The notes beneath the pieces were generated by a model. The model saw only the letters and a list, made by a program, of their open reading frames with translations. It was not told the DNA's origin and ran no database searches. A program made the position numbers and the translations under genes. A stretch of DNA of 33,529 nucleotides, taken from contig CAKSVK010000016.1 of assembly GCA_934502905.1 (NCBI GenBank), positions 1 to 33,529 of the forward strand. The letters run 5' to 3'. This document shows positions 1 through 7,086 of this stretch, in pieces (within the stretch, counting starts at the first letter, position 1; each line of letters begins with the position of its first letter). Origin of the DNA: an uncultured Chitinophagaceae bacterium. Lineage in GTDB: Bacteria > Bacteroidota > Bacteroidia > Chitinophagales > Chitinophagaceae.

Positions 1-217
1 GTTTGATGACGAGCTGAATATAGCTGTTGTCATCTTCCCATAAGATGTCACCATCAGACAAAGGCGTTCGGCTGTTCTTTCTTATGGCGATCTCCACACC
101 CGATTTTGTAGCTCTCCGGATGATGGTTTTGGTGGTTTCGTACCATTCAATCTCAAAAATATCTTTTGTCTTATGTCCTGTGTCCGGATCAGACAATACC
201 TCCTCGACAATTATCAT
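1..217 (-). CDS. ureE: Urease accessory protein UreE, N-terminal part (runs off the left edge)
   Basis: UreE is a cytoplasmic nickel chaperone that delivers nickel to the UreG/UreF/UreD-loaded apo-urease. The 72 visible codons begin MIIVEEVL and reach GDILWEDD followed by a hydrophobic strand, which matches the N-terminal substrate-like domain of UreE (compare the GDVL motif of the Klebsiella protein). The nickel-binding C-terminal domain lies outside the window. An in-frame ATG also exists at 277, but it falls inside an inverted repeat and would add 20 residues before the usual MII start, so I chose 217. The gene follows ureC after about 106 bases on the same strand, consistent with an ureABCE operon. 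The family call is quite sure, the start less so. Confidence 0.88.
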   Translation of the reverse strand, partial: MIIVEEVLSDPDTGHKTKDIFEIEWYETTKTIIRRATKSGVEIAIRKNSRTPLSDGDILWEDDNSYIQLVIK

Positions 218-273
218 TAAGCCGTGTTTATGGAAATACCGGAATTTTAAAGAAAAAACAGGTGTTATATAAA

Positions 274-307
274 CCATTGGCAGTGATGATAGATCAACTG
301 CCAATGG
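274..307 (-). promoter_or_regulatory. Intercistronic stem-loop between ureC and ureE
   Basis: A perfect 11-bp inverted repeat, CCATTGGCAGT at 274-284 and ACTGCCAATGG at 297-307, is separated by 12 bases. It lies between the ureC stop and the ureE start. On the transcribed strand no run of T follows, so it is not a canonical intrinsic terminator. It may be an mRNA processing or stability element that sets the ratio of structural subunits to accessory proteins. It would also bury the alternative ureE ATG at 277. Confidence 0.6.
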
Positions 308-323
308 AATGATATATTCAGGT

Positions 324-2219
324 CTAGAACAGCAGGTAACGCTGTGCCATTGGTAATTCCTTCAATGGCTCACAGGTAGCTACTTTTCCATCAATTTTTA
401 CTTCGTATGTTTCAGGATCTACTTCCAGCTTGGGAGTGGCGTTGTTATGCACCATGTCTTTTTTCTGAACGGTTCTGCAACCTTTCACTGCAAGAGATTT
501 TCTCTTCAGTCCCAGCTTTTCGATATTACCCGAATCGATAGAAGCCTTGGAAACAAAGTTGAAGCAGGATTCGGTTAACGCTGCTCCATAAGCGCCGAAC
601 ATTTTCCTGTAGCTTACAGGTTGCGGCGTAGGAATGGAAGCGTTGGGATCACCCATCTTTGAGGCGATGATCATACCTGATTTGTAAATGATCTCGGGCT
701 TTACACCAAAGAACTCAGGCTTCCAAATCACCAGGTCGGCGATTTTGCCGGGTTCTATTGAACCAACATACGAATCGATGCCATGTGATTTGGCGGGATT
801 GATCGTATATTTCGCCACGTATCTTTTTACGCGGAAGTTATCGTTCCCCGATTTTCCGTCTTCGGGCAAAGCGCCTCTTTGCACTTTCATTTTGTGAGCG
901 GTTTGCCAGGTGCGGGTGATCACTTCTCCCACTCTTCCCATTGCCTGGGAGTCAGAGCTCATCATGCTGATCACGCCTGCATCATGTAATACGTCTTCTG
1001 CCGCGATGGTGGAAGGACGGATGCGGGAGTCTGCGAAAGCCACATCCTCCTTGATCTCCGGGCTAAGGTGGTGACATACCATCAGCATGTCCACGTGCTC
1101 GGCAACCGTATTAATGGTATAAGGTTTTGTCGGGTTGGTAGAGGAAGGCAGGATGTTGGGGTACATCGCTATTTTAATGATGTCGGGAGCGTGTCCGCCA
1201 CCGGCGCCTTCTGTATGGAAGGTATGTATTACCCTACCGTTGATCGCCTTCACAGTATCTTCCAGGTATCCTGCTTCATTCAGGGTATCTGTGTGGATGG
1301 TCACCTGCGTATCATACTTGTCTGCCACCTGCAGCGCCATATCTATGGTAGACGGGGTAGAGCCCCAGTCTTCGTGTATTTTTACGCCCAATGCACCGGC
1401 TTTGATCATTTCCACCTGCGCTTCTTCATTGGATACATTTCCCTTACCGAAATAACCGAGGTTAACCGGCAGTTGCTCGGATGCCTGCAGCATTTTTTCG
1501 ATAAAGAACTTACCGGGTGTTACCGTAGTAGCATTGGTACCATCATTCGGACCCGTGCCACCGCCTATCAATGTTGTTAAACCGCTATACAATGCCGTAT
1601 CTACTATTTCCGGACAGATAAAGTGAATATGCGTATCGATACCTCCCGGTGTTACCAGGTAACCCCATCCGCCATGCACTTCTGTACCGGGACCAATGAT
1701 CATGCCCGGGGTAACGCCATCCTGAACATCAGGATTACCAGCCTTTCCTATAGCTTTGATCTTGCCGTCTTTAATGCCTATATCGGCTTTTACAATACCC
1801 CAGTGATCGATGATGGTGGCTCCCAGGATACACATATCCAGGGCATCTTTATCCAATGCGGAGGTCGACTGCCCCATGCCATCCCTTACTGTTTTACCGC
1901 CTCCGAATTTGTTTTCCTCTCCGTAGGTCTGGTAATCCTTCTCTATTTCAATAAACAATTCGGTATCGGCTAACCGGACTTTGTCCCCGGTAGTGGGTCC
2001 AAACAGGGAAGCATATTTCTCGCGTTTGATATACAAATTGCCGTTTTCAAACCTTACTTCGTTATTGTTCTGGGCAAATGCGCTGTTCAGCCCCATTACA
2101 GATAATCCGGCGGTGGTAACTCCTACGATCTTGATCCACTCCCGCCTGTTCCACTGCTTGGATTCTGATTTGGCTGCTTTCTTTTTATTCGGGTTATTAT
2201 TTTTTTTATTAACAGACAT
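324..2219 (-). CDS. ureC: Urease subunit alpha (UreC) with a Tat-like N-terminal signal
   Basis: Catalytic subunit of nickel urease, which hydrolyses urea to ammonia and carbamate. All key residues are present at a constant offset of 63 from Klebsiella UreC: nickel ligands His197 and His199 (GGIDTHIH), bridging carbamylated Lys280 (GVKIHED), His309, His335 and Asp423 (SSDSQAMGR), plus His282, flap Cys382 and His383. At 631 residues it is about 64 longer than the usual 567, and the extra length is all N-terminal. That extension has a lysine-rich start, a twin-arginine motif NRREWIK (24-30), a hydrophobic stretch (31-44) and AFA before Gln50, the layout of a Tat signal peptide. Ordinary UreC homology begins near residue 65. 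The only start I see is the ATG at 2219; no frameshift is apparent. It is co-transcribed with ureB (39-base gap). Identity is certain; export is inferred from sequence only. Confidence 0.97.
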   Translation of the reverse strand: MSVNKKNNNPNKKKAAKSESKQWNRREWIKIVGVTTAGLSVMGLNSAFAQNNNEVRFENGNLYIKREKYASLFGPTTGDKVRLADTELFIEIEKDYQTYGEENKFGGGKTVRDGMGQSTSALDKDALDMCILGATIIDHWGIVKADIGIKDGKIKAIGKAGNPDVQDGVTPGMIIGPGTEVHGGWGYLVTPGGIDTHIHFICPEIVDTALYSGLTTLIGGGTGPNDGTNATTVTPGKFFIEKMLQASEQLPVNLGYFGKGNVSNEEAQVEMIKAGALGVKIHEDWGSTPSTIDMALQVADKYDTQVTIHTDTLNEAGYLEDTVKAINGRVIHTFHTEGAGGGHAPDIIKIAMYPNILPSSTNPTKPYTINTVAEHVDMLMVCHHLSPEIKEDVAFADSRIRPSTIAAEDVLHDAGVISMMSSDSQAMGRVGEVITRTWQTAHKMKVQRGALPEDGKSGNDNFRVKRYVAKYTINPAKSHGIDSYVGSIEPGKIADLVIWKPEFFGVKPEIIYKSGMIIASKMGDPNASIPTPQPVSYRKMFGAYGAALTESCFNFVSKASIDSGNIEKLGLKRKSLAVKGCRTVQKKDMVHNNATPKLEVDPETYEVKIDGKVATCEPLKELPMAQRYLLF

Positions 2220-2258
2220 ACGATTAAATTTTTGTTAGAATAAATATGGGGTCTCCGG

Positions 2259-2630
2259 TTATTTTGCTCCTTTAAACCCGTTCTTTTTCGCTTTAGCTAC
2301 CGAAGCGGCTTTAACGGCGTTATCGTCGGCGTTTCCATCAGTAAGGTTATTAAAGCCTTTTACCAGCTTCTTACCGCCAAATTCTACCAGGATCACCTGT
2401 TTTTTTTCACCGGGCTCAAAACGAACGGCAGTGCTGGAGGGAATATTCAACCGCATGCCTACCGCCTTATTTCTATCAAAATCCAGCGCTTTATTTACTT
2501 CAAAAAAATGAAAATGGGAGCCTACCTGGATCGGGCGGTCTCCTGTATTTTTAACTTCTAACTTTACAGTCTTCTTCTTTGCATTGCAGATAATGTCTTC
2601 TTTTTTCAGAATCAGTTCACCAGGAATCAT
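2259..2630 (-). CDS. ureB: Urease subunit beta (UreB)
   Basis: Small structural subunit of urease that packs around the alpha subunit. The sequence opens with MIPGELIL and carries the family motifs [17 protein letters not shown] (residues about 31-47) and [15 protein letters not shown]. It is 123 residues, longer than the roughly 105 usual for a separate UreB. The surplus is a C-terminal tail rich in Lys, Ala and Asn. It has no signal peptide. If the alpha subunit is exported by Tat, this subunit could only follow as a passenger of a preassembled complex. It lies 30 bases after ureA and 39 before ureC, so translation within one operon is likely. Confidence 0.97.
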   Translation of the reverse strand: MIPGELILKKEDIICNAKKKTVKLEVKNTGDRPIQVGSHFHFFEVNKALDFDRNKAVGMRLNIPSSTAVRFEPGEKKQVILVEFGGKKLVKGFNNLTDGNADDNAVKAASVAKAKKNGFKGAK

Positions 2631-2660
2631 AAGAGTAAATTTAATAGAGTTAAGTAATGG

Positions 2661-2966
2661 TTATCTGATGGGATTGTGTACCGTCACGAGTTTGTTGCCA
2701 TCAGGAAACAACGCTTCGATCTGAACGTCGTGGATCATTTCGGGAACGCCTTCCATTACCTGGCTTCTCGTTAAAAGCTTGGTACCCCATTCCATTAATT
2801 CAGCAACCGTTTTTTTCCCGTCGCGTGCCTGTTCCATTATCTCGCTGGATATATAGGCAATGCACTCGGGGTAATTTAGCTTAACGCCCCGTTTAAGGCG
2901 CTTCGCTGCAAGTTCACCAGCCTGGTGTAGCAATAGTTTTTCGATTTCCCTGGGGGTAAGATGCAT
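2661..2966 (-). CDS. ureA: Urease subunit gamma (UreA)
   Basis: Smallest structural subunit of urease, 101 residues against a usual 100. It begins [12 protein letters not shown] and contains the conserved stretch [20 protein letters not shown], then [18 protein letters not shown] and the terminal HNPIR, all typical of UreA. It has no signal peptide. It is the first of the urease structural genes, in the order ureA-ureB-ureC-ureE. A 141-base gap separates it from the small upstream gene at 3108-3440, so a promoter could lie there, though I could not identify one with confidence. Confidence 0.97.
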   Translation of the reverse strand: MHLTPREIEKLLLHQAGELAAKRLKRGVKLNYPECIAYISSEIMEQARDGKKTVAELMEWGTKLLTRSQVMEGVPEMIHDVQIEALFPDGNKLVTVHNPIR

Positions 2967-3107
2967 AATGAATCGTGTTTAATATTATAAAATATAATTG
3001 TACGTGAATAGCAAAAGACAGCAGGCCTTTGGTAAAAAGCCATCAACTTCTGACAGGAAACAAAAATGGACGCTCCTTCAAATGTGATTACCTCTGAAAG
3101 GTGCAGA

Positions 3108-3440
3108 TTAACATTCCGGAGGAGGAGACAGTAACCTGCCGTCTCCGGCAGCTAATAGGGAGTCATTGGCGAAAGTGCTGTGCTCCAGGCTAGTGGAGGC
3201 CAGCTCTATCATGCCCTGCTGGTCGTGCAGGTATTCAGAGAAGCTGCCGGCAGGGCTGTCCTCATTCATGCCCGAAAAAGGGCCGGGGGCAGTTTCTTCA
3301 TTCAGGGCAATTGATTGCACCTGATCCTGCTGCAGATGTAAAGAAAGCGGTGCACCTATGATCATAAACACGAGTAACAGCATGGCAAATACTGCTGATA
3401 TTCTGTGTAAAAAAGCTGACATGTTTATGCTGGTGCTCAT
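3108..3440 (-). CDS. Small membrane-anchored or secreted protein of unknown function
   Basis: This 110-residue protein has one hydrophobic segment (about residues 14-32) that could be a signal anchor or signal peptide, followed by a polar, acidic region expected in the periplasm and a C-terminus ending in PPPEC. I recognise no domain. A second in-frame ATG at codon 7 would give nearly the same product. It sits between the import operon (133 bases upstream) and ureA (141 bases downstream), all on the same strand, so it may belong to the urease or metal-uptake unit. It is not histidine-rich, which argues against a nickel-storage role. It looks like a real gene, but no function can be assigned. 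Confidence 0.65.
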   Translation of the reverse strand: MSTSINMSAFLHRISAVFAMLLLVFMIIGAPLSLHLQQDQVQSIALNEETAPGPFSGMNEDSPAGSFSEYLHDQQGMIELASTSLEHSTFANDSLLAAGDGRLLSPPPEC

Positions 3441-3573
3441 AACGATGCGGCGAAAGTACTAAATGTGTTAAGAAAAACCTTATGCGCCGGATCGTAAATT
3501 TCAGTTACTATTTATACTTAACAAAATATTTGCTTTCTTTTTTTCTTATAAAAGAAAATAAATTCTGAAAGGC

Positions 3574-4365
3574 TTATTCACATTGACTTCGAGGTTGTTG
3601 TAGTTGTTGTGTCGGTAACACTATTTTTAAATTATTATGCTCGATGTTCAAAAAGTTTGTCTTGTACACCGATCTGAGGATTGCCAGGTCCGGCTGACCG
3701 GGGTGAGAAGAGGAAATGATTTTTTTCTGATGCATAAAAAGAAAGTGATCTGCGAACTGGTAAGCCAGGGTAGGGTTGTGCATGATGGCAATCACAGTAT
3801 GCCCGTTCGCCGTCAGCGCTTTAAGCCTGTCCATCAGGAAATGCTGGTAATATACATCCAGGTGGTTGATGGGCTCATCCAGTATCATGATCTCCGGGTT
3901 CTGCATCAATAACCGTCCCATCATCACCATTTGCTGTTCACCGCCGGAGAGATGGGTAAAAAGCTTTTTCCGCAGGTGTGCTATATCAAGCTCGTTCAAT
4001 ACCTTCCCCACCATTTGCCGGTCTTCTTTGGTGGGAGAAAAACCTGAAAATGCGGCGCGGCCGGTCAGCAATATGTCCTCTACTGTGAAAGGAAAGACCG
4101 TTTGATAGAACTGCGGCAGGAAGCCTACCAACGCTGCCTTTTGTTTGTGAGATAGATTGCGTGTTTGTTGCCCGTTTATCAAAACAGTTCCCTCATAACC
4201 GGATAACAAGCCGGTGATGGATTTGAACAGGGTAGATTTTCCACTGCCATTGGTGCCCAGCAATACAGAAAACTTGTGCTTACAAAAGCCGGCATTTACG
4301 TCTTCCAAAACAGTATGTTTGCCGTAGGAGAAGTACATGTGCTTTATTTCGATAGCTGCTTCCAT
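3574..4365 (-). CDS. ABC transporter ATP-binding protein, FecE/BtuD-like (candidate nickel or metallophore importer)
   Basis: Energises the FecCD-type importer at the inner membrane. Counting from the ATG at 4365 (263 residues), it shows Walker A GTNGSGKST (37-45), Q-loop Gln85, signature LSGGEQQ (139-145), Walker B IMILDE ending at Glu164 and H-loop His196. This start shares one base with the permease stop (TGATG), a usual sign of translational coupling; a TTG one codon upstream is less likely. The last 35 residues or so are a poorly conserved Gln-rich tail. The substrate cannot be read from the ATPase; nickel is inferred from the urease genes next door, while iron-siderophore or cobalamin uptake remains possible. 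Confidence 0.92.
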   Translation of the reverse strand: MEAAIEIKHMYFSYGKHTVLEDVNAGFCKHKFSVLLGTNGSGKSTLFKSITGLLSGYEGTVLINGQQTRNLSHKQKAALVGFLPQFYQTVFPFTVEDILLTGRAAFSGFSPTKEDRQMVGKVLNELDIAHLRKKLFTHLSGGEQQMVMMGRLLMQNPEIMILDEPINHLDVYYQHFLMDRLKALTANGHTVIAIMHNPTLAYQFADHFLFMHQKKIISSSHPGQPDLAILRSVYKTNFLNIEHNNLKIVLPTQQLQQPRSQCE

Positions 4366-5378
4366 CAATGCCAGTTTAATTTGTTTTTCCGCATCAGGTA
4401 AATAAAAAAGGGACCTCCCAGCAACATGGTAAATATACCTATGGGGATCTCAAATACAAACATTGCCCTCGAAAAATTGTCAATCAGTAAAAGAAAGCTG
4501 CCACCCAGAAAGATGCTGGCAGGAATGGCCCGCCTGTTATCCGCTCCCAGCAGCATCCTTACGATGTGTGGCAGGAAAAGCCCGTAAAAGCTGATAATAC
4601 CTACTGCCGCAACAGTGGATGCGGTGAGCAAGGTGGCGCAGCCGATCAGGATCCACTTGTCAAATGCCGGATTGACCCCGGCTGCCCGTGCTGCATCATC
4701 CCCCAGCGACAGGATGTTTACCCGCCACCTGTAGATAAATACGATCACCAGTCCTGCCAGTACGGGTATATAGGTTTGCTTCAGCTCCTGCCAGGATGCG
4801 GAATGAAGGTTACCCATGGTCCACTGGACGATGGCTTGCAGTTTATATGGATTGCTCAGGTATTGCACAATGGTGATGCCGGCTGTAAACATACCGGAGA
4901 TCACCATGCCGGACAACACAATGCTGATGATAGAGGTGTTGGACCTGATGCCGGCCACAATATATGTAAGTATGACGGCCAGGGTGCCACCTGCAAAAGC
5001 CGCTATGTTGACAGGCAGGAATGCGTACGTAATAGCTAAGGCCGCTCCCAATGCCGCTCCAGAGGAAATTCCCAGGACATAAGAGTCTACCAGCGGGTTC
5101 CGGAAAATTCCCTGGAGCACCGAGCCGGATGCGGATAAGGCGGCACCTACCAGGAAGGTTAGCAATACCCGGGGCAGCCGGATATTATAGATGATGTTTT
5201 TTACCACCTGCCACGCGGTCTCCTCTTCGCTGCTGAACGGGTATAAAAAGATCTTTTTGTACAGCAGGGTGGCGGTAGTGCCCAGCCCGGCCTGTCCCGT
5301 AGACCCTATGAATAAAGAGAACAGCAGCACGGGTAACGGCAATGCATAGCAGATGATATAGGCCAGTTTTCTTTTCAA
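4365..5378 (-). CDS. FecCD-family ABC transporter permease
   Basis: Inner-membrane channel of a type II importer of the family that carries iron-siderophores, cobalamin, haem and, in Helicobacter (NiuD), nickel. The 337-residue protein is strongly hydrophobic with roughly ten membrane segments and has the family motifs IRLPRVLL, ASGSVLQGIFRNPLVD, GIISFYGLFLPHIVR and a C-terminal EIPIGIFTMLLGGPFFIYL. The frame has no nearby ATG; translation appears to begin at a TTG (5376-5378), 11 bases after the methyltransferase stop, so initiation may depend on coupling. It shares one base with the ATPase start. The family is sure; the start codon and substrate are inferred. Confidence 0.92.
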   Translation of the reverse strand: MKRKLAYIICYALPLPVLLFSLFIGSTGQAGLGTTATLLYKKIFLYPFSSEEETAWQVVKNIIYNIRLPRVLLTFLVGAALSASGSVLQGIFRNPLVDSYVLGISSGAALGAALAITYAFLPVNIAAFAGGTLAVILTYIVAGIRSNTSIISIVLSGMVISGMFTAGITIVQYLSNPYKLQAIVQWTMGNLHSASWQELKQTYIPVLAGLVIVFIYRWRVNILSLGDDAARAAGVNPAFDKWILIGCATLLTASTVAAVGIISFYGLFLPHIVRMLLGADNRRAIPASIFLGGSFLLLIDNFSRAMFVFEIPIGIFTMLLGGPFFIYLMRKNKLNWH

Positions 5379-5389
5379 GCAGCTATAAG

Positions 5390-6076
5390 TTATGATACCG
5401 GTTTAACGGCCTGCACGAGGAACAGGTCCGAACTGTCCTGGTCCAGAATGCCTGCCTGTGTGGTGAGATCAGCCTGTACATTCACAAAGCCGCATTGCTG
5501 TAATATGGAGATATCCCGTTCCGGTCGCTTATGCCTCGAAATATCCAGCCTGCTTTTAATGATGTTTGCCTGCTCCATAATGTCGGCAGGATATTTTTCA
5601 TGCCCTTCCTGCGTGAATGTGTAGTTACCAAAATCACCGTCAAAATTCAACAACAGACCGCCGGGTCTGAGCACTTTGTATACTTCCCGGTAGAAGGCTT
5701 CCACATCGGGAGTGGTCCAGGTCATAAGCCGGGTAAAAACCAGGTCAAAGCTGTTGGCTGCAAAGTCCAGTTGCTGTGCGTCCATCACGCGGTAGTCAGT
5801 GGCCAGGTTCAGATCAGCAGATACCGCCCGTGCCTCATCGATCATAGCCGGTGAGATGTCCACTGCTGCCACCTCGTAACCGGCCATGGCCAGGATATTG
5901 GCAAAATACCCCGATGCGGTGCCTACTTCCAGCGCCTTATTGCTTTTGAGCTTGGGTAACAGGTCTTTAAAATATGTCAGCCAGCGTTGTGTTACGGGCT
6001 GCGACCAGGCTTCTTTTTTTTCTTCGCTCCAGATAGCGCTTTGTTTGTCCCAGTACCGGGAGATCTCCTGCATCAT
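5390..6076 (-). CDS. Class I SAM-dependent methyltransferase inside the import operon
   Basis: Small-molecule type methyltransferase of 228 residues. It carries the SAM-binding motif LEVGTASGYFA, an acidic loop end VAAVDIS, then MDAQQLDFAANSFDLVFTR and the post-motif VLRPGGLLLNFDGD. The frame stays open further upstream, but the ATG at 6076 gives an ATGA overlap with the binding-protein stop and places the usual family start before a Trp-rich helix, so I chose it. It lies between the binding protein and the permease in a single tight operon. This suggests it acts on the imported ligand or on a metal chelator, but its substrate is unknown. It could equally be a detoxifying enzyme that shares the regulation. 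Confidence 0.88.
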   Translation of the reverse strand: MMQEISRYWDKQSAIWSEEKKEAWSQPVTQRWLTYFKDLLPKLKSNKALEVGTASGYFANILAMAGYEVAAVDISPAMIDEARAVSADLNLATDYRVMDAQQLDFAANSFDLVFTRLMTWTTPDVEAFYREVYKVLRPGGLLLNFDGDFGNYTFTQEGHEKYPADIMEQANIIKSRLDISRHKRPERDISILQQCGFVNVQADLTTQAGILDQDSSDLFLVQAVKPVS

Positions 6077-7083
6077 AATAGTGTATTTAGTTTGTTGCCT
6101 GTTTCCGGGCCATATAATTGAATAATGATCTCTTTTACTTTTTCCAGCATTTCGCTTTCCGGCTGTGCATAACCCCATCCCTTCATCCGCACAGCCGCAC
6201 ACAGTGATTTGAGCGTATGCGGGTTATAATAAAACATAGGCATCAGGTTAAAGATCTGCCTGTGCTTAACCGCGTTGATTTCTCCCAGCTCTTTTTTGCT
6301 GTAAAATAATGTCGCCGGGTCATTCCACATGACTATGATATCCGGGTTCCAGCTCAATAATGTTTCGGCGTTGATATTGGGCTGATCGATGGATGAAGTA
6401 CATACATTTTCCAGCCCTGCAAATACCAGGCAATCATGCATCATGCTGTTCCGTCCGATGGTTGAAAATATGCGGCCATTGGCCCACGTAAAATATACGG
6501 TCTTTTTATTTTCTTCCGGAACTGCTGTTGCCGCTTCTTTCATTTCCGTGAACAATTCCACAGCAAAGTCGCGGATCATCTTTGCCCGCTCTTCAGCGCC
6601 GGTCAATAACCCTATGTCTTCTATTTCCTTTAATACATGCTCATACTTTTCGGAAGAGGCCTGATAAACGGCTATGCCCATTTGCTGCAACGATCGGATG
6701 CTGCCCGCGTTCATATGCTGAACAATCACCAGGTCCGGCTTCAGGGCAATAATACTTTCCAGGTTGGCCGTTTCATTGCTGCCGGGTGTCGCGATCGACC
6801 GGTTCTTCACCCGGTCATCGATGTGGCTGTAAGGCGTGAACAGTTCCCTGTCAGCATACGTTTCCGCAGGGATCCCCACCAGCTTGTGCTGCACCTGCAG
6901 CATGTATATGGCGTCTACCATCGGGTCGAACAGGCACACTATTTTTTCGGCAGGTTTATCCAGTGTTACCGTATTACCCTGCACATCCGTCACCTGCAGG
7001 GCTTCCTTTCCGTTTGAAGGTATTTTGTCGGACACACATCCGGCAAAGCAGCACGTTATAAACAGGAATAAATACCTCGTCAC
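6073..7083 (-). CDS. Substrate-binding lipoprotein of the FecCD-type importer (FepB/BtuF/CeuE-like)
   Basis: Captures the imported metal or chelate in the periplasm and hands it to the permease. The N-terminus MTRYLFLFITCCFAGC is a lipoprotein signal with Cys16 as the lipidated residue. The mature part has the two-lobed binding-protein pattern: a VTLDKPAEKIVCLF strand, ALKPDLVIVQHMN, and NPDIIVMW in the second lobe. The only plausible start is a GTG at 7083, three bases after the receptor stop, and the end overlaps the methyltransferase start by four bases. Several Cys, Met and His residues could bind metal, but sequence alone does not fix the ligand. Helicobacter uses a similar protein (CeuE/NiuB) for nickel. 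Confidence 0.9.
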   Translation of the reverse strand: MTRYLFLFITCCFAGCVSDKIPSNGKEALQVTDVQGNTVTLDKPAEKIVCLFDPMVDAIYMLQVQHKLVGIPAETYADRELFTPYSHIDDRVKNRSIATPGSNETANLESIIALKPDLVIVQHMNAGSIRSLQQMGIAVYQASSEKYEHVLKEIEDIGLLTGAEERAKMIRDFAVELFTEMKEAATAVPEENKKTVYFTWANGRIFSTIGRNSMMHDCLVFAGLENVCTSSIDQPNINAETLLSWNPDIIVMWNDPATLFYSKKELGEINAVKHRQIFNLMPMFYYNPHTLKSLCAAVRMKGWGYAQPESEMLEKVKEIIIQLYGPETGNKLNTLL

Positions 7084-7086
7084 GAC

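Noticed and set aside
2967..3040. A -33/-7 promoter for ureA (TTTG with TATATTTT)
   Set aside because: The spacer is only about 15 bases and the -7 box lacks its final G, so I did not list it.
3541..3558. TTTTCTT/AAGAAAA hairpin after the ATPase gene as a terminator
   Set aside because: All pairs but one are A-T, and no T-run follows on the gene strand. Read-through towards the urease genes stays possible.
5390..6202. The longer methyltransferase reading frame starting at 6202
   Set aside because: The extra 42 residues overlap the binding-protein gene and are Cys- and Gly-rich without family likeness; the ATG at 6076 gives a natural ATGA overlap.
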